Origin: Nostoc sp. NIES-4103
Lineage (GTDB): Bacteria > Cyanobacteriota > Cyanobacteriia > Cyanobacteriales > Nostocaceae
Direction of reading: 5' to 3'
Assembly (NCBI RefSeq): GCF_002368335.1
Contig: NZ_AP018288.1
Location: forward strand, 3,615,044 to 3,679,043
DNA: 64,000 nt
In this document: positions 33,330 through 43,555 of the stretch, in pieces
How the letters are laid out: each line of letters opens with the position of its first letter
Numbering within the stretch: the first letter of the stretch is position 1
Translations under genes and position numbers: made by a program
The notes under the pieces: model-generated
The model's input: the letters and a program-made list of their open reading frames with translations, nothing else
Databases searched by the model: none
Told to the model about the DNA's origin: nothing

Positions 33330-35726
33330 ATGAAATTAAGTGAGCTAGTTAACTCAGTTAGTCTTAAAGCTAGGGAGATTACTAACTATATTCGTTATCC
33401 AGTAGTCACTGCTTCTATGTTCATGCAGCGACGGTTACAAGAGCAATACGAAAAAATAGAGATTCCTGTGAATAGAAAAGATCACAAGGAAGAAAATAAA
33501 GTATTAGCAGGTAATTCTGCTAGAGTAACTATTGTAGATTCCCAGCAAGTTAACAATACAAATGAATTTACTGGTAATTTAAATAATATTTATCCTGGAG
33601 TAGTTAATCAAACCGTTCCAAAATTATCATCAAAACCAAACATTCAAATTGCTATTCCACCTCTACAAATCAATGATGAATTACGAGGTAGAAGAGGAAG
33701 ATATAGAATTATCAGTAATAATGCATTTAAAAAATTAGATAGAGTGCGTTTTTACCAAGGAATTCAAGTTGCTAATAATAAACCTGTTTTGATTAAAGAA
33801 TACTTACTTCCTGAAGGAGAGTTTAATCAAAAAGAAGCTAGACAGTCCAAGGAAAGTTTTGAAGAACTCGCTAATATAAACCTCAAGAATGGCGGAGGAC
33901 AAGATTTTCGATTGGTGGTTCCTTGGGATGCGATCGCGCCACGAGATGAAAGGCGCTGTTATCTGATTACTGAACCTGTTGATAATAGCATTACTCTGAG
34001 AGAGTATCTGCAAAATAGCGCTATGACTTCTTTACAAGTACGGGAAGTCTTAAAACAAGTATTACAAACTCTGTGGTTTCTACACAACCAAAGAATACGT
34101 CTACCAAATGGTGAAGTACGTTACGGTTTACCTCATGGAAATCTTTCTCTGGATACTCTACTAATTGTTGTGAATGAACAAAATTCATTAGTAGAAACTC
34201 CACAATTTTTTATTTATGTAACTAATTTATTTCTTTGGGAAGACTTATTTAAACCTCGTAATCTTCTACTGGCTGAGCATTCGTTTGAAAGGGATTTACA
34301 AGATTTAGGTTATATTAGTTATTATCTATTAATAGGTAAAGAAGAGAATGAACAATATCCTTTAATTAATCCACAAAACGAGCTATTTTGGATCAAGGAA
34401 AAAGACGAATTTCTAAAATTATTTATTCTACGTCTTATAGGAATTGAATCTGCTTTTGCTAATGCAGAACAAGCTCGCCAAGCTTTGTTAGCATCACCAT
34501 ATATACATATATCTGCTCAAGAGCAAGATGAACAATTTATTAATCATGCTATACAAGAACAAAATATCATAAATACTTGGACTACTTTAAAATTTATTAT
34601 TTTTAGCACTTTTGGAATTTTGGGATTGATACTTTTATGGATATTCATTTTTAAAAATAATATACAATCAAAGATTATGCCTATAAGTGAAAATGAGTAT
34701 AGCCAAATAAAAGAAGTAAGTAATATACCAAATGGCAAATTTACTTATACGGCAGCAATCTCTGAGGGTACATGGGATTCTTTAATATATTATACAAACA
34801 AAAATAAGCGAATTAAGCGTACTAGTTTAGTGGCTTTTGGTAAAACATTAGAAGAAGAACTTGAAGAACGTGGTATGAGTTTAAAGCTGACTTATCAGCC
34901 TGAATTATCCATTGAACAAGCTTTTACAAAATTACGAAATAAAAAAGTTAACTTTTTAATTACAAATTTAGTAGGTAATCAGCCTAATGAATTCAACAGC
35001 AAAGATTTTAAATACCAAACTATTGCCTATGATGGTATAGTATTATTTGTGCCTTTTAGTGATTCTCAAAGAAAAGGAAGTATTGCAGAAGCTTTAAATG
35101 GCAAAATTACTTTTGAACAATTGAGAAAACTATATACTAATAAAATAACTAACTGGCAACAAATAGATAACAATTTACCAAACTTACCAGTAAAACTTTA
35201 TATTCCCAAAGAGGAAGAAGTAGTAAATCGTTTTAAAGAAGTAGTATTTAAAAATCATCCAGAAGAAGCTCAAATTTTTGAAAGTTTAATTGCAAGTGGA
35301 TATATTATTCGGCAAGAAACACGAGAAACCTTAGGAAGTCAAATACTAGGTGATTTTGAAAATCATATTAATGCTGGTATTGGTTTTGGATTGTTGAGTA
35401 AAGTGTTTGGTCAATGTTCAGTCTATCCTTTAAGTTTAGGCGAACCTGGTCAAGAAGTACAAACATTAGTTGAAAATAATGGCAATGATATCAATCCCAA
35501 AACTGATTTATGCAATGACAAAGGTAGTTATCATCCAAATACTAATGTTTTTGCTAACAAACTTTATCCCTTTAGTTATGCTGTGACAGTAGTTTATCCT
35601 ATTAGTTCACAAAATCAAACTTCTCTAGCTGTATCTAAGTTTGTTGAAGTTCTTCAAACTGATGAAGGACAAGATTTATTGCGTGAAGCTGGACTTGTCC
35701 CAGAGAAAAATCAAGACAGTAATTAA
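33330..35726 (+). CDS. Pseudokinase-like, membrane, PstS-like fusion protein
   Basis: A 798-residue protein from the ATG at 33330, 10 bases after AAGGAG; the ORF could open earlier at a TTG but without a ribosome site. Residues about 115-400 resemble a protein kinase fold: VLIKEYLLPEG carries the lysine, but the catalytic loop reads GLPHGNLSLDTLLI with HGN in place of HRD or HGD, and no clear DFG is seen, so it is probably inactive. A membrane helix lies near 419-440 (FGILGLILLWIFIF). The C-terminal part is a periplasmic-binding domain of PstS type (LNGKITFEQLRKLYTNKITNW; FVEVLQTDEGQDLLREAGLVP). It sits inside the structural operon, so it may sense a ligand, phosphate-like or other, and couple it to the injection system. 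This role is inferred. Confidence 0.7.
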   Translation: MKLSELVNSVSLKAREITNYIRYPVVTASMFMQRRLQEQYEKIEIPVNRKDHKEENKVLAGNSARVTIVDSQQVNNTNEFTGNLNNIYPGVVNQTVPKLSSKPNIQIAIPPLQINDELRGRRGRYRIISNNAFKKLDRVRFYQGIQVANNKPVLIKEYLLPEGEFNQKEARQSKESFEELANINLKNGGGQDFRLVVPWDAIAPRDERRCYLITEPVDNSITLREYLQNSAMTSLQVREVLKQVLQTLWFLHNQRIRLPNGEVRYGLPHGNLSLDTLLIVVNEQNSLVETPQFFIYVTNLFLWEDLFKPRNLLLAEHSFERDLQDLGYISYYLLIGKEENEQYPLINPQNELFWIKEKDEFLKLFILRLIGIESAFANAEQARQALLASPYIHISAQEQDEQFINHAIQEQNIINTWTTLKFIIFSTFGILGLILLWIFIFKNNIQSKIMPISENEYSQIKEVSNIPNGKFTYTAAISEGTWDSLIYYTNKNKRIKRTSLVAFGKTLEEELEERGMSLKLTYQPELSIEQAFTKLRNKKVNFLITNLVGNQPNEFNSKDFKYQTIAYDGIVLFVPFSDSQRKGSIAEALNGKITFEQLRKLYTNKITNWQQIDNNLPNLPVKLYIPKEEEVVNRFKEVVFKNHPEEAQIFESLIASGYIIRQETRETLGSQILGDFENHINAGIGFGLLSKVFGQCSVYPLSLGEPGQEVQTLVENNGNDINPKTDLCNDKGSYHPNTNVFANKLYPFSYAVTVVYPISSQNQTSLAVSKFVEVLQTDEGQDLLREAGLVPEKNQDSN

Positions 35727-35736
35727 AAAACTAATT

Positions 35737-35883
35737 ATGAATGAAAATTCTGTGATTATTCAGTTAGCAAATCAAATTTTGCAGGAAAGATTATTAGTAG
35801 AAAAGCTCAGTCACAAAGTTTATGAATTAATGTTGCAAGATTTGCGAATTCAGCGCGATCGCTCTAGAAACTATAGGATGTAA
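35737..35883 (+). CDS. Small eCIS protein, 48 residues
   Basis: A 48-residue helical protein from the ATG at 35737. It reads QLANQILQERLLVEKLSHKVYELMLQDLRIQRDR with heptad-like leucines. Its second half matches the C-terminus of the long repeat protein downstream (LSNEVYLTIRKRLEIERE). It starts 10 bases after the previous stop and ends 5 bases before tube 3, which supports a real gene. A small coiled-coil connector or chaperone is likely; the family is not recognised. Confidence 0.65.
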   Translation: MNENSVIIQLANQILQERLLVEKLSHKVYELMLQDLRIQRDRSRNYRM

Positions 35884-35888
35884 TTATC

Positions 35889-36389
35889 ATGGTCAGAAAT
35901 AATAGCACTAATTATGAATTAAACTACGTAACAGCTAATCGTTTTTATGTAGAAATGCAAAGTAATGTGACTGCTTCGTTTAGTGAATGTTCTGGTATGG
36001 GAGTCACAATTAATAAAGAAGTATTTTCTGAAGGTGGTGTTAATGAACAACAAAGAGTCATACTAGGTCAACCAAAGTTTTCTGATATTATCCTTAAGCG
36101 AGGAATAACAGATGATATGGCCTTTTGGGAGTGGGTAAGTCAAACTAAAATACAACGCCGTAACGTGAATATTCTACTTTTTAACCAAGCAGGAGAAACT
36201 ATGCAGTGCTGGACATTAATTGCTGCTGTTCCTGTTGGTTGGAAAGCACCAGCATTACAAGCTTCTGGTAGTACAGTAGCTATTGAAGAGTTGACTCTAG
36301 CTTATGAGGGAATCAAAATTGCTAAATCAGGTGGTGGAGGTGCAATAAATCTTAGCAAACGACATAGTTCTGGTTATTTTATCACTTAA
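35889..36389 (+). CDS. eCIS tube-like protein 3
   Basis: A 166-residue tube paralogue: TANRFYVEMQSNVTASFSECSGMGV, then LKRGITDDMAFWEWVSQTKIQRRN and LFNQAGETMQCWTLIAAVPVGWKAP. A short Gly-rich stretch and a non-homologous tail (NLSKRHSSGYFIT) follow the core. It is probably one of the baseplate-proximal tube rings. It starts 5 bases after the 48-residue gene. Confidence 0.85.
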   Translation: MVRNNSTNYELNYVTANRFYVEMQSNVTASFSECSGMGVTINKEVFSEGGVNEQQRVILGQPKFSDIILKRGITDDMAFWEWVSQTKIQRRNVNILLFNQAGETMQCWTLIAAVPVGWKAPALQASGSTVAIEELTLAYEGIKIAKSGGGGAINLSKRHSSGYFIT

Positions 36390-36759
36390 TATTTTACTTA
36401 AAAATAATTGGCAATTAAAATTTATTAATAATACTTACCTTTGTTGAGCTAAAAAATATGCCATCTGACTCATTAGATTTATATAAAAAAATATTTAAAA
36501 AATACAGCCTTGGACAGGAATTTAAATCGCTACAAATCTCTCCTTTTTTAGTACACACATTAAATCCTTTAGGTCAAAAATTACAAGCAACAGCATTTTT
36601 ATCACCACTATTTTCAACTCAACAAGAGCCATTATTTGTTGATGAGTTATCAACAAATGATATTGGCAGTAATATCAATAGTGATTATAATCAATATACA
36701 GAAACAAATATTTCGCCAAGCAACACAGATGTAGATGCGATCGCTACACAACCAAAACA

Positions 36760-37503
36760 AGAAACACTAACAGATATAGAGGCGATTCCTGTTCAACCAA
36801 AACAGGTAATATCAGCAGAAGTTGAACCTGTTTCTCCATCGCCAAACGACACATATGTTGTAGATGCGATTCCTATTCAACCAAAACAGGAAATATCAAC
36901 AGAAATTGAACCTGTTTTTCCATCACTAAGTAACACAGATATAGATGCGATCGCTACACAACCAAAACAGGAAACATCAGCAGAAGTTGAATCTGTTTCA
37001 CCATCACTAAGCGACACATATGTAGATGCAATCGCTACACAACCAAAACAGGAAACACCAACAGAAATTGAATCTGTTTCACCATCACTAAGCGACACAT
37101 ATGTAGATGCGATCGCTACACAACCAAAACAAGAAACACTAACAGATATAGAGGCGATTCCTGTTCAACCAAAACAGGAAATCTCAGCAGAAGTTGAATC
37201 TGTTTCTCCATCGCCAAACGACACATATGTTGTAGATGCGATTCCTATTCAACCAAAACAGGAAATATCAACAGAAATTGAACCTGTTTTTCCATCACTA
37301 AGTAACACAGATATAGATGCGATCGCTACACAACCAAAACAGGAAACATCAGCAGAAGTTGAATCTGTTTCACCATCACTAAGCGACACATATGTAGATG
37401 CAATCGCTACACAACCAAAACAGGAAACACCAACAGAAATTGAATCTGTTTCACCATCACTAAGCGACACATATGTAGATGCGATCGCTACACAACTAAA
37501 ACC
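36760..37503 (+). repeat. Direct repeat, 372-bp unit (two copies)
   Basis: Two almost identical 372-base (124-codon) blocks lie in tandem; for example the sequence at 36877-37098 recurs at 37249-37470. The unit length is a multiple of three, so this duplication keeps the reading frame. Confidence 0.8.
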
Positions 37504-37639
37504 AGAAACACTAACAAATATAGAGGCGATTCCTGTTCAACCAAAACAGGAAACATCAGCAGAAGTTGAATCTGTTTCTCCATCAACAAGTAGCACAGAT
37601 ATAGAAGTGATTCCTGTTCAACCAAAACAGGAAATATCA

Positions 37640-38750
37640 GCAGAAGTTAAACCTGTTTCACCATCACCAAGTGACACAGATGTAGATGCAATTCCTGTTC
37701 AACCAAAACAGGAAACACCAACAGAAGTTCAAACAGATGTAGAAGCGATTCCTGTTCAAACAAAACAGGAAATCTCAACAGAAGTTGAATCTGTTTCTCC
37801 ATCTCCAAGCGACACATATATAGATACAATTCCTGTTCAACCAAAACGAGAAATACAAGTAGAATCTGAACCTGTTTCACCATCACCAAGCGATACAGAT
37901 GTAGATGCGATCGCTACACAACCAAAACGAGAAACGCCAACAGAAGTTCAAACAGATGTAGAAGCGATTCCTGTTCAAACAAAACAGGAAATCTCAACAG
38001 AAGTTGAATCTGTTTCTCCATCGCCAAACGACACATATATAGATGCAATTCCTGTTCAACCAAAACAGGAAACATCAGGCAGAAGTTGAATCTGTTTCAC
38101 CATCACCAAGCGATACAGATGTAGATGCGATCGCCACACAACCAAAACGAGAAACGCCAACAGAAGTTCAAACAGATGTAGAAGCGATTCCTGTTCAAAC
38201 AAAACAGGAAATCTCAACAGAAGTTGAATCTGTTTCTCCATCGCCAAACGACACATATATAGATGCAATTCCTGTTCAACCAAAACGAGAAATACAAGTA
38301 GAATCTGAACCTGTTTCACCATCACCAAGCGATACAGATGTAGATGCGATCGCTACACAACCAAAACGAGAAACGCCAACAGAAGTTCAAACAGATGTAG
38401 AAGCGATTCCTGTTCAAACAAAACAGGAAATCTCAACAGAAGTTGAATCTGTTTCTCCATCGCCAAACGACACATATATAGATGCAATTCCTGTTCAACC
38501 AAAACAGGAAACATCAGGCAGAAGTTGAATCTGTTTCACCATCACCAAGCGATACAGATGTAGATGCGATCGCCACACAACCAAAACGAGAAACGCCAAC
38601 AGAAGTTCAAACAGATGTAGAAGCGATTCCTGTTCAAACAAAACAGGAAATCTCAACAGAAGTTGAATCTGTTTCTCCATCGCCAAACGACACATATATA
38701 GATGCAATTCCTGTTCAACCAAAACAGGAAACATCAGCAGAAGTTGAATC
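37640..38750 (+). repeat. Direct repeat, 439-bp unit carrying a frameshift
   Basis: Blocks of 439 bases (about 37640-38079 and 38080-38518, with a shorter third copy after) repeat with few changes. 439 is one more than 146 codons because each of the first two carries the same extra G. The frameshift therefore arose before the duplication, or both came from one assembly event. Confidence 0.75.
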
Positions 38751-40514
38751 TGTTTCACCATCACCAAGCGATACAGATGTAGATGCGATCGCTACACAAA
38801 CAAAACAAGAAACACTAACCGATATAGAGGCGATTCCTGTTCAAGCAAAACAGGTAATATCAGCAGAAGTTGAACCTGTTTCTCCATCTCCAAGCGACAC
38901 AGATGCAGATGCGATCACCACTCAACCAAAACAGGAAACATCAGCAGAAGTTGAACCTGTTTCTCCATCTCCAAGCGACACAGATGTAGATGCAAACGCT
39001 ACACAACCAAAACGAGAAACACCAACAGAAATTCAAACAGATATAGATGCAATTCCTATTCAACCAAAACAGGAAATCTCAGCAGAAATTAAACCTGTTT
39101 CTCCATCGCCAAGCAACACAGATGTAGATGCAATTTCTGTTCAACCAAAACGAGAAACACAAATAGAATCTGAACCCGTCTCTCCATCACTAAGCAACAC
39201 AGATGTAGATGCAAACGCTACACAACTAAAACAGGAAATATCAGCAGAAGTTGAATCTGTTTTACCATCTTCAAGCAACACATATATAGATGCAATTCCT
39301 GTTCAACCAAAACGAGAAATACAAATAGAATCTGAACCTGTCTCTCCATCACTAAGCGACACAGATGTAGATGCGATCGCCACACAACCAAAACAGGAAA
39401 CACCAACAGAAGTTGAACCTGTTTCTCTATCGCCAAGCGACACAGAATTACAAGTAGCTAAGCATCAACCTGATTCAATTTTATTAAACACTTTAGACGA
39501 CAAAAAAAGTACCATTCAAACTCGTCAAGCAAATCCAAGCTTACCAATTCTCAATCCTTTAGGTCAATCATTGCCATTAACCCAAAATTCAAATTTTTTT
39601 GTTTCTAGCTTAGTCACAGATTTTTTAGAACAACCACAAAATAATTACCTTGATTTCAATTTATCCAATAATTCTACTGCTTTTAGTCATTTTTTAGAAA
39701 ATCGAAATCAGTCAAGAAATAACACATTTTCTGAAAACGCTAATAATACTCCATCTAATTCAACTCAGTCTGAAGTATGGTCTAGTATTGCTGAATTACT
39801 CAATCAAACTTCTATACCAGAGGAAAATCGTCACAATGCTTATTCCAGCAAAAATAACGCCATAGATCAACCGAAGTCACAAAATTTAGATTTTCAAAAT
39901 CATAATTTAGAAACTAGTAGTAATCAAAATGAACAACATCCTAATAATACCACAGGTATAGAACCAAATCTAGATTTTGCTGATTCATGGACAAATATTT
40001 CTGAATTATTAGACAAAGATCAAACATCAACACCAAAAGAAAATAGAAGTCAAGAAGATTTTACGTCTGAAGTTTCATCAATTAATTCTATTTCTCTCGA
40101 TCAGCCTAAAGCTGCTGGTTCTTCGGATTTTCAAATCAACGGTGACAAAATAGAATTTATTTCCCATTTTGTTTATTCTTTACTAAAAGAAAGATTATTA
40201 CTAGAGCAGGAAAGACAGGGTAACAAGTTGGTAGGCTATCCTCTTTGGGTAAGCAATTTTACTTCTAGCTATGGAAGTTATGCTCATTATAATTCAGCCT
40301 CTAATACAAGTAAATCTGAAATTGGTAAAGTAGGTACAGTAGACAATATGAATGAAGTTGCTCTACTAAATAACAGATTACAAGTTTTAAGTAATGAAGT
40401 TTATTTAACAATTCGCAAACGGTTAGAGATAGAGCGAGAGTTACAAGGTCATTACTACATAAAAAGATAATATTCGTAAATTTATACTCATAGCAAAGTT
40501 TATTAATCAAATTT

Positions 40515-41228
40515 ATGCCTACACCAAAATCTAAACAACCCGCACAGAAATCCAATCAACCCGCACAGAAATCCAATCAACCTGCACAAAAGTCCAATCA
40601 ACCCGCACAGAAATCTAACCAACCTGTACAACAGCCAAATCAATTAGGTAATATTGTTAAAGCTAAACTAACATCTCAAGATGGTGTTCCGCCCATAAAT
40701 TTTATGTTCAATCCAACTGAATTATTGTTTCATCGGATTGTTGAAACATCAGAAAATTCAGGGGCGCGCACTCAAGCAAAGGGACAACCTAAAGTTAGCT
40801 TTTCTCATACAAAAGCTGATAAAATAGTCATCAATAAAATTATATATGATACTTACGAAGATGGTTCAGATGTAGTTGAAAAATATATTGAACCATTTAA
40901 AAAAGCCATTGAATTTGTTCAAGGAAAAGAACGTCCACCTATATATACATTTAGTTGGGGAAGTAGAGAGTATTTACGACGTTGTTTTGTTGAAAAACTT
41001 GACTACAAACTAACAATGTTTTTACCAGATGGTACACCAGTACGTGCAGTTATTGAAGGCTTAACTCTTAAGGAAGCTGATGAACCGAAGCCAAATGCTT
41101 CTCTTGGGACTCCGGCTCCCAACCAGACAACTCGTCAATCTGATAGTCCCGCAAATAGAAATCAAAAAAATAATAATAAACCAGCCCAAAAGGGTAACAC
41201 AGGTAAATCAAGCCGAAGGAGAAAATAA
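40515..41228 (+). CDS. eCIS tube-spike adaptor (Afp7-like), without LysM
   Basis: A 237-residue protein. After four QPAQKSN repeats (residues 7-35) comes the CIS tube/adaptor domain: IVKAKLTSQDGVPPINFMFNPTE, then FTFSWGS-type segment YTFSWGSREYLRRCFVEKLDYKL and FLPDGTPVRAVIEGL. Family members usually end in a LysM domain; here the C-terminus is a basic, Asn/Lys-rich tail (residues about 200-237) instead. The adaptor links the tube rings to the spike hub. The N-terminal repeats are unusual. Confidence 0.8.
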   Translation: MPTPKSKQPAQKSNQPAQKSNQPAQKSNQPAQKSNQPVQQPNQLGNIVKAKLTSQDGVPPINFMFNPTELLFHRIVETSENSGARTQAKGQPKVSFSHTKADKIVINKIIYDTYEDGSDVVEKYIEPFKKAIEFVQGKERPPIYTFSWGSREYLRRCFVEKLDYKLTMFLPDGTPVRAVIEGLTLKEADEPKPNASLGTPAPNQTTRQSDSPANRNQKNNNKPAQKGNTGKSSRRRK

Positions 41229-41320
41229 ACTCCACAGTTAACTGCATTCTTTAATATCACAATTAAAATCCTCAGCACAATTATTTTACTGGCTAATATT
41301 TTGGAGATTTGGAGTCGTCT

Positions 41321-43261
41321 ATGCCTACTAACTATCGTGCGTTACCAAAATTAGAAATAGGTGGTGTAACAATTGCTGATGATCATGAATTAATGGATGA
41401 CATTCTACAAATTACTGTAGAAGAAAGCCTGCATAGACCAGGAATGTTTACCTTAGTTATCCAAAATGATTACTATCCTGGTCGAGTTGAAGACCAACCT
41501 TGGCGCTACAAACAATTATTGCAAATTGGTAAATCAGTCAAGATTGGTTTTAGGTCAAGTACAACAGAATCACCAGATTTTGATGATGAAGATCCAAATG
41601 AAGTTATACAGGGAGAAATAACAGCAATTGATACCCACTTCACAGATAAATCACAGGCTCCCATAATAGTTCAAGGTTACGATGTTTCTCACCGCTTGCA
41701 TCGGGGACGTTACAATCGTTCTTTTCAAGGCATAACAGATAGTGACATTGTAAAGAAAATAGCCAAGGAAGTAGGCATAAAAATTGGCAAGATTGACCCT
41801 AGTGGCGTTGCCCATGACTACCTTTTTCAGGAAAATCAAACTAATATGGAGTTTCTGCGGGAACGAACTGCACGTATTGGCTTTGAACTGTACATTCAAA
41901 ATGGCCTGCTTTACTTTCGTAAACCCAAAGCTGATCCTCAAATATTAACCTTGAAATGGTTAACAGACCTTCATAGTTTTCGAGTTAGAGTCACCAGCGC
42001 CGAACAAGTTAAAGAAGTAGAAGTCAGAGGTTGGGACTACGCTACAAAAAAACCGATTATATCCAAAGCAACTGCGCCAACTTTAATTACCGATACAAAA
42101 AACGGCAATGGTACTAACACAAGCAATAAGTTTAACGGTAAACCACCTACACCGAAAATGATTCTGGTGGATCAACCAGTTTTTCAGTCCAAAGAAGCTG
42201 ATATCATGGCGCAAGCATTATGCAACGAATTGGGGGGACAATTTGTCTATGCTGATGCTAAAGCTGAGGGTGATACTCAAATACGTCCAGGGCGAGTAGT
42301 TCAACTGACAGAAATGGGGCAGCATGACGGTCAATACTATATTACCGAAACTCGTCACACTTATTACGATCGCACATACATCACAGAATTCAGCGTCCGT
42401 GGTTTGCGAAGCGGGGACTTGCTAACCACCCTTTCCCCTCAGACGAACCTGCAACCAGGTCAAACCTTATTAGTTGGTATCGTCACTAACAACGAAGATC
42501 CTAAAGGCTGGGGTCGAGTTAAAGTAATGTTTCCCACCCTGACAGTACAGCATGATAGCAACTGGGCCAGAGTCGTTGGTTTGGGAGCAGGTAAAAACCG
42601 TGGTACATACTGGATACCAGAGGTTAATGATGAAGTGCTAGTGGCCTTTGAACATGGAGATATTCACCGTCCCTATGTTATTGGTGGAGTTTGGAACGGT
42701 GTAGACTCGACCCCTAGACCAATAGCTCATACGGTTGTCCGCGGAAAAGTCCGCCTACGGGAAGAAAAAACTCGTTATGGTCACAAAGTGACATTTATTG
42801 ATGACGATCGCCGTACTGAAAAGCGAGGTTATTATATCCAGACTGGTACTCGTCGCGGCCATTGCCTACGCTTCAATGATACCGATAGATTTATTGAAAT
42901 AGAAACTATTGGAAGACATAAAATCCGTTTAGATGACAGGCGGAGGTTTGTAGAAATTGTCACAGCTGGGGGACAAAGTATCCGTTTAAATGACATTAAT
43001 GGCAGTATCAATATTGGAGCCAGAACAATGATTAATAACACTGCTATGACTTCCATCAGTTCTAGAGCAGCTTCAATTGATACTACGGCAACTACTAATT
43101 TAAGTATGAAATCTGGCGGTGTTGCAAGTCTTACTGCCGGTGGAGCAATTGCTGTTAATGCTGGGGGAGCAATTACAATTAACGCCGCTGCAAATATTAC
43201 GCTGAATGCTCCTACTATTGCACTTAATGGTGTAGTACTGATCAACGGCATACCGAGGTAA
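41321..43261 (+). CDS. eCIS spike protein, VgrG/gp27-gp5-like (Afp8-like)
   Basis: A 646-residue hub-spike protein. The gpD/gp27-like part (residues 1-370) includes VQGYDVSHRLHRGRYNRSFQ and FLRERTARIGFELYIQNGLLYF. The gp5-like OB-fold follows (LVGIVTNNEDPKGWGRVKVMFP; WARVVGLGAGKNRGTYWIPEVNDEV). The C-terminus is a beta-helix spike with repetitive GGAIAVNAGGAITINAAANI. I use the ATG at 41321; the track start at 41309 is a TTG. It has no lysozyme or extra toxin domain. It may serve as the tip itself because no PAAR gene follows. Confidence 0.9.
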   Translation: MPTNYRALPKLEIGGVTIADDHELMDDILQITVEESLHRPGMFTLVIQNDYYPGRVEDQPWRYKQLLQIGKSVKIGFRSSTTESPDFDDEDPNEVIQGEITAIDTHFTDKSQAPIIVQGYDVSHRLHRGRYNRSFQGITDSDIVKKIAKEVGIKIGKIDPSGVAHDYLFQENQTNMEFLRERTARIGFELYIQNGLLYFRKPKADPQILTLKWLTDLHSFRVRVTSAEQVKEVEVRGWDYATKKPIISKATAPTLITDTKNGNGTNTSNKFNGKPPTPKMILVDQPVFQSKEADIMAQALCNELGGQFVYADAKAEGDTQIRPGRVVQLTEMGQHDGQYYITETRHTYYDRTYITEFSVRGLRSGDLLTTLSPQTNLQPGQTLLVGIVTNNEDPKGWGRVKVMFPTLTVQHDSNWARVVGLGAGKNRGTYWIPEVNDEVLVAFEHGDIHRPYVIGGVWNGVDSTPRPIAHTVVRGKVRLREEKTRYGHKVTFIDDDRRTEKRGYYIQTGTRRGHCLRFNDTDRFIEIETIGRHKIRLDDRRRFVEIVTAGGQSIRLNDINGSINIGARTMINNTAMTSISSRAASIDTTATTNLSMKSGGVASLTAGGAIAVNAGGAITINAAANITLNAPTIALNGVVLINGIPR

Positions 43262-43281
43262 ATTCTTAATAAAAAGTAAAA

Positions 43282-43311
43282 GGGACTGGGGACTGGGGAT
43301 TAGGGATTGGG
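43282..43311. repeat. Short heptamer repeat
   Basis: GGGACTGGGGACTGGGGATTAGGGATTGGG, four heptamer units, in the gap between the spike and gp25 genes. The rest of 43262-43494 contains pyrimidine-rich DNA and no clear gene. Confidence 0.7.
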
Positions 43312-43494
43312 TGTAAAATCGATTATATTATGGTGGTTGCTCATTACCCTCCACCAAATTTTCAAAAACTTTTTCCCAGTACTCAGTACCCAATACCAAA
43401 GTGGCGTTCCTCCCTCACCTACTTTTATGTATGGTGGGGGACTTTGACGCTCGTCAGCTTGCTAACGCCGCGACCAGTTGATTTTTTTTTACTA

Positions 43495-43540
43495 ACTGCA
43501 TAAGTTGAAATCAATAGCAGCTAATAACAAATCAGAAAGC
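43495..43540 (+). promoter_or_regulatory. Shared ACTGCATAAGTT upstream element, copy C
   Basis: ACTGCATAAGTTGAAATC followed by GCTAATAACAAATCAGA aligns with copies A and B over about 40 bases, less well than those two align with each other. The TTG at 43505 lies inside it, which argues for the ATG at 43556 as gp25 start. It suggests an internal promoter for the baseplate genes. Confidence 0.45.
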
Positions 43541-43555
43541 TATCAACCTCTGCAT

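Larger units (their letters stand above)
36458..40470 (+). pseudogene. Very long repeat protein in the eCIS operon, frameshifted twice
   Basis: One gene in three phases: 36458-38089, then 38043-38528, then 38482-40470. The N-terminus (SLDLYKKIFKKYSLGQEF; LNPLGQKLQATAFLSPLF) has a partner near the C-terminus (LNPLGQSLPLTQNSNFF). Between lie dozens of 20-30-residue units of the type SVSPSPSDTDVDAIATQPKQET, acidic, Pro/Ser-rich and probably disordered. The C-terminus is helical (LSNEVYLTIRKRLEIERE) and matches the 48-residue protein. An extra G in ACATCAGGCAGAAG at 38078-38079 and again at 38517-38518 shifts frame each time, so as written only 543 residues are made. It could be a linker, ruler or tape-measure substitute; unproven. 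An assembly error in the repeats is also possible. Confidence 0.6.

Noticed and set aside
36877..39436. Minus-strand ORFs across the long repeat gene
   Set aside because: They are mirror frames of the repeat units and recur with the same 372- and 439-base spacing.
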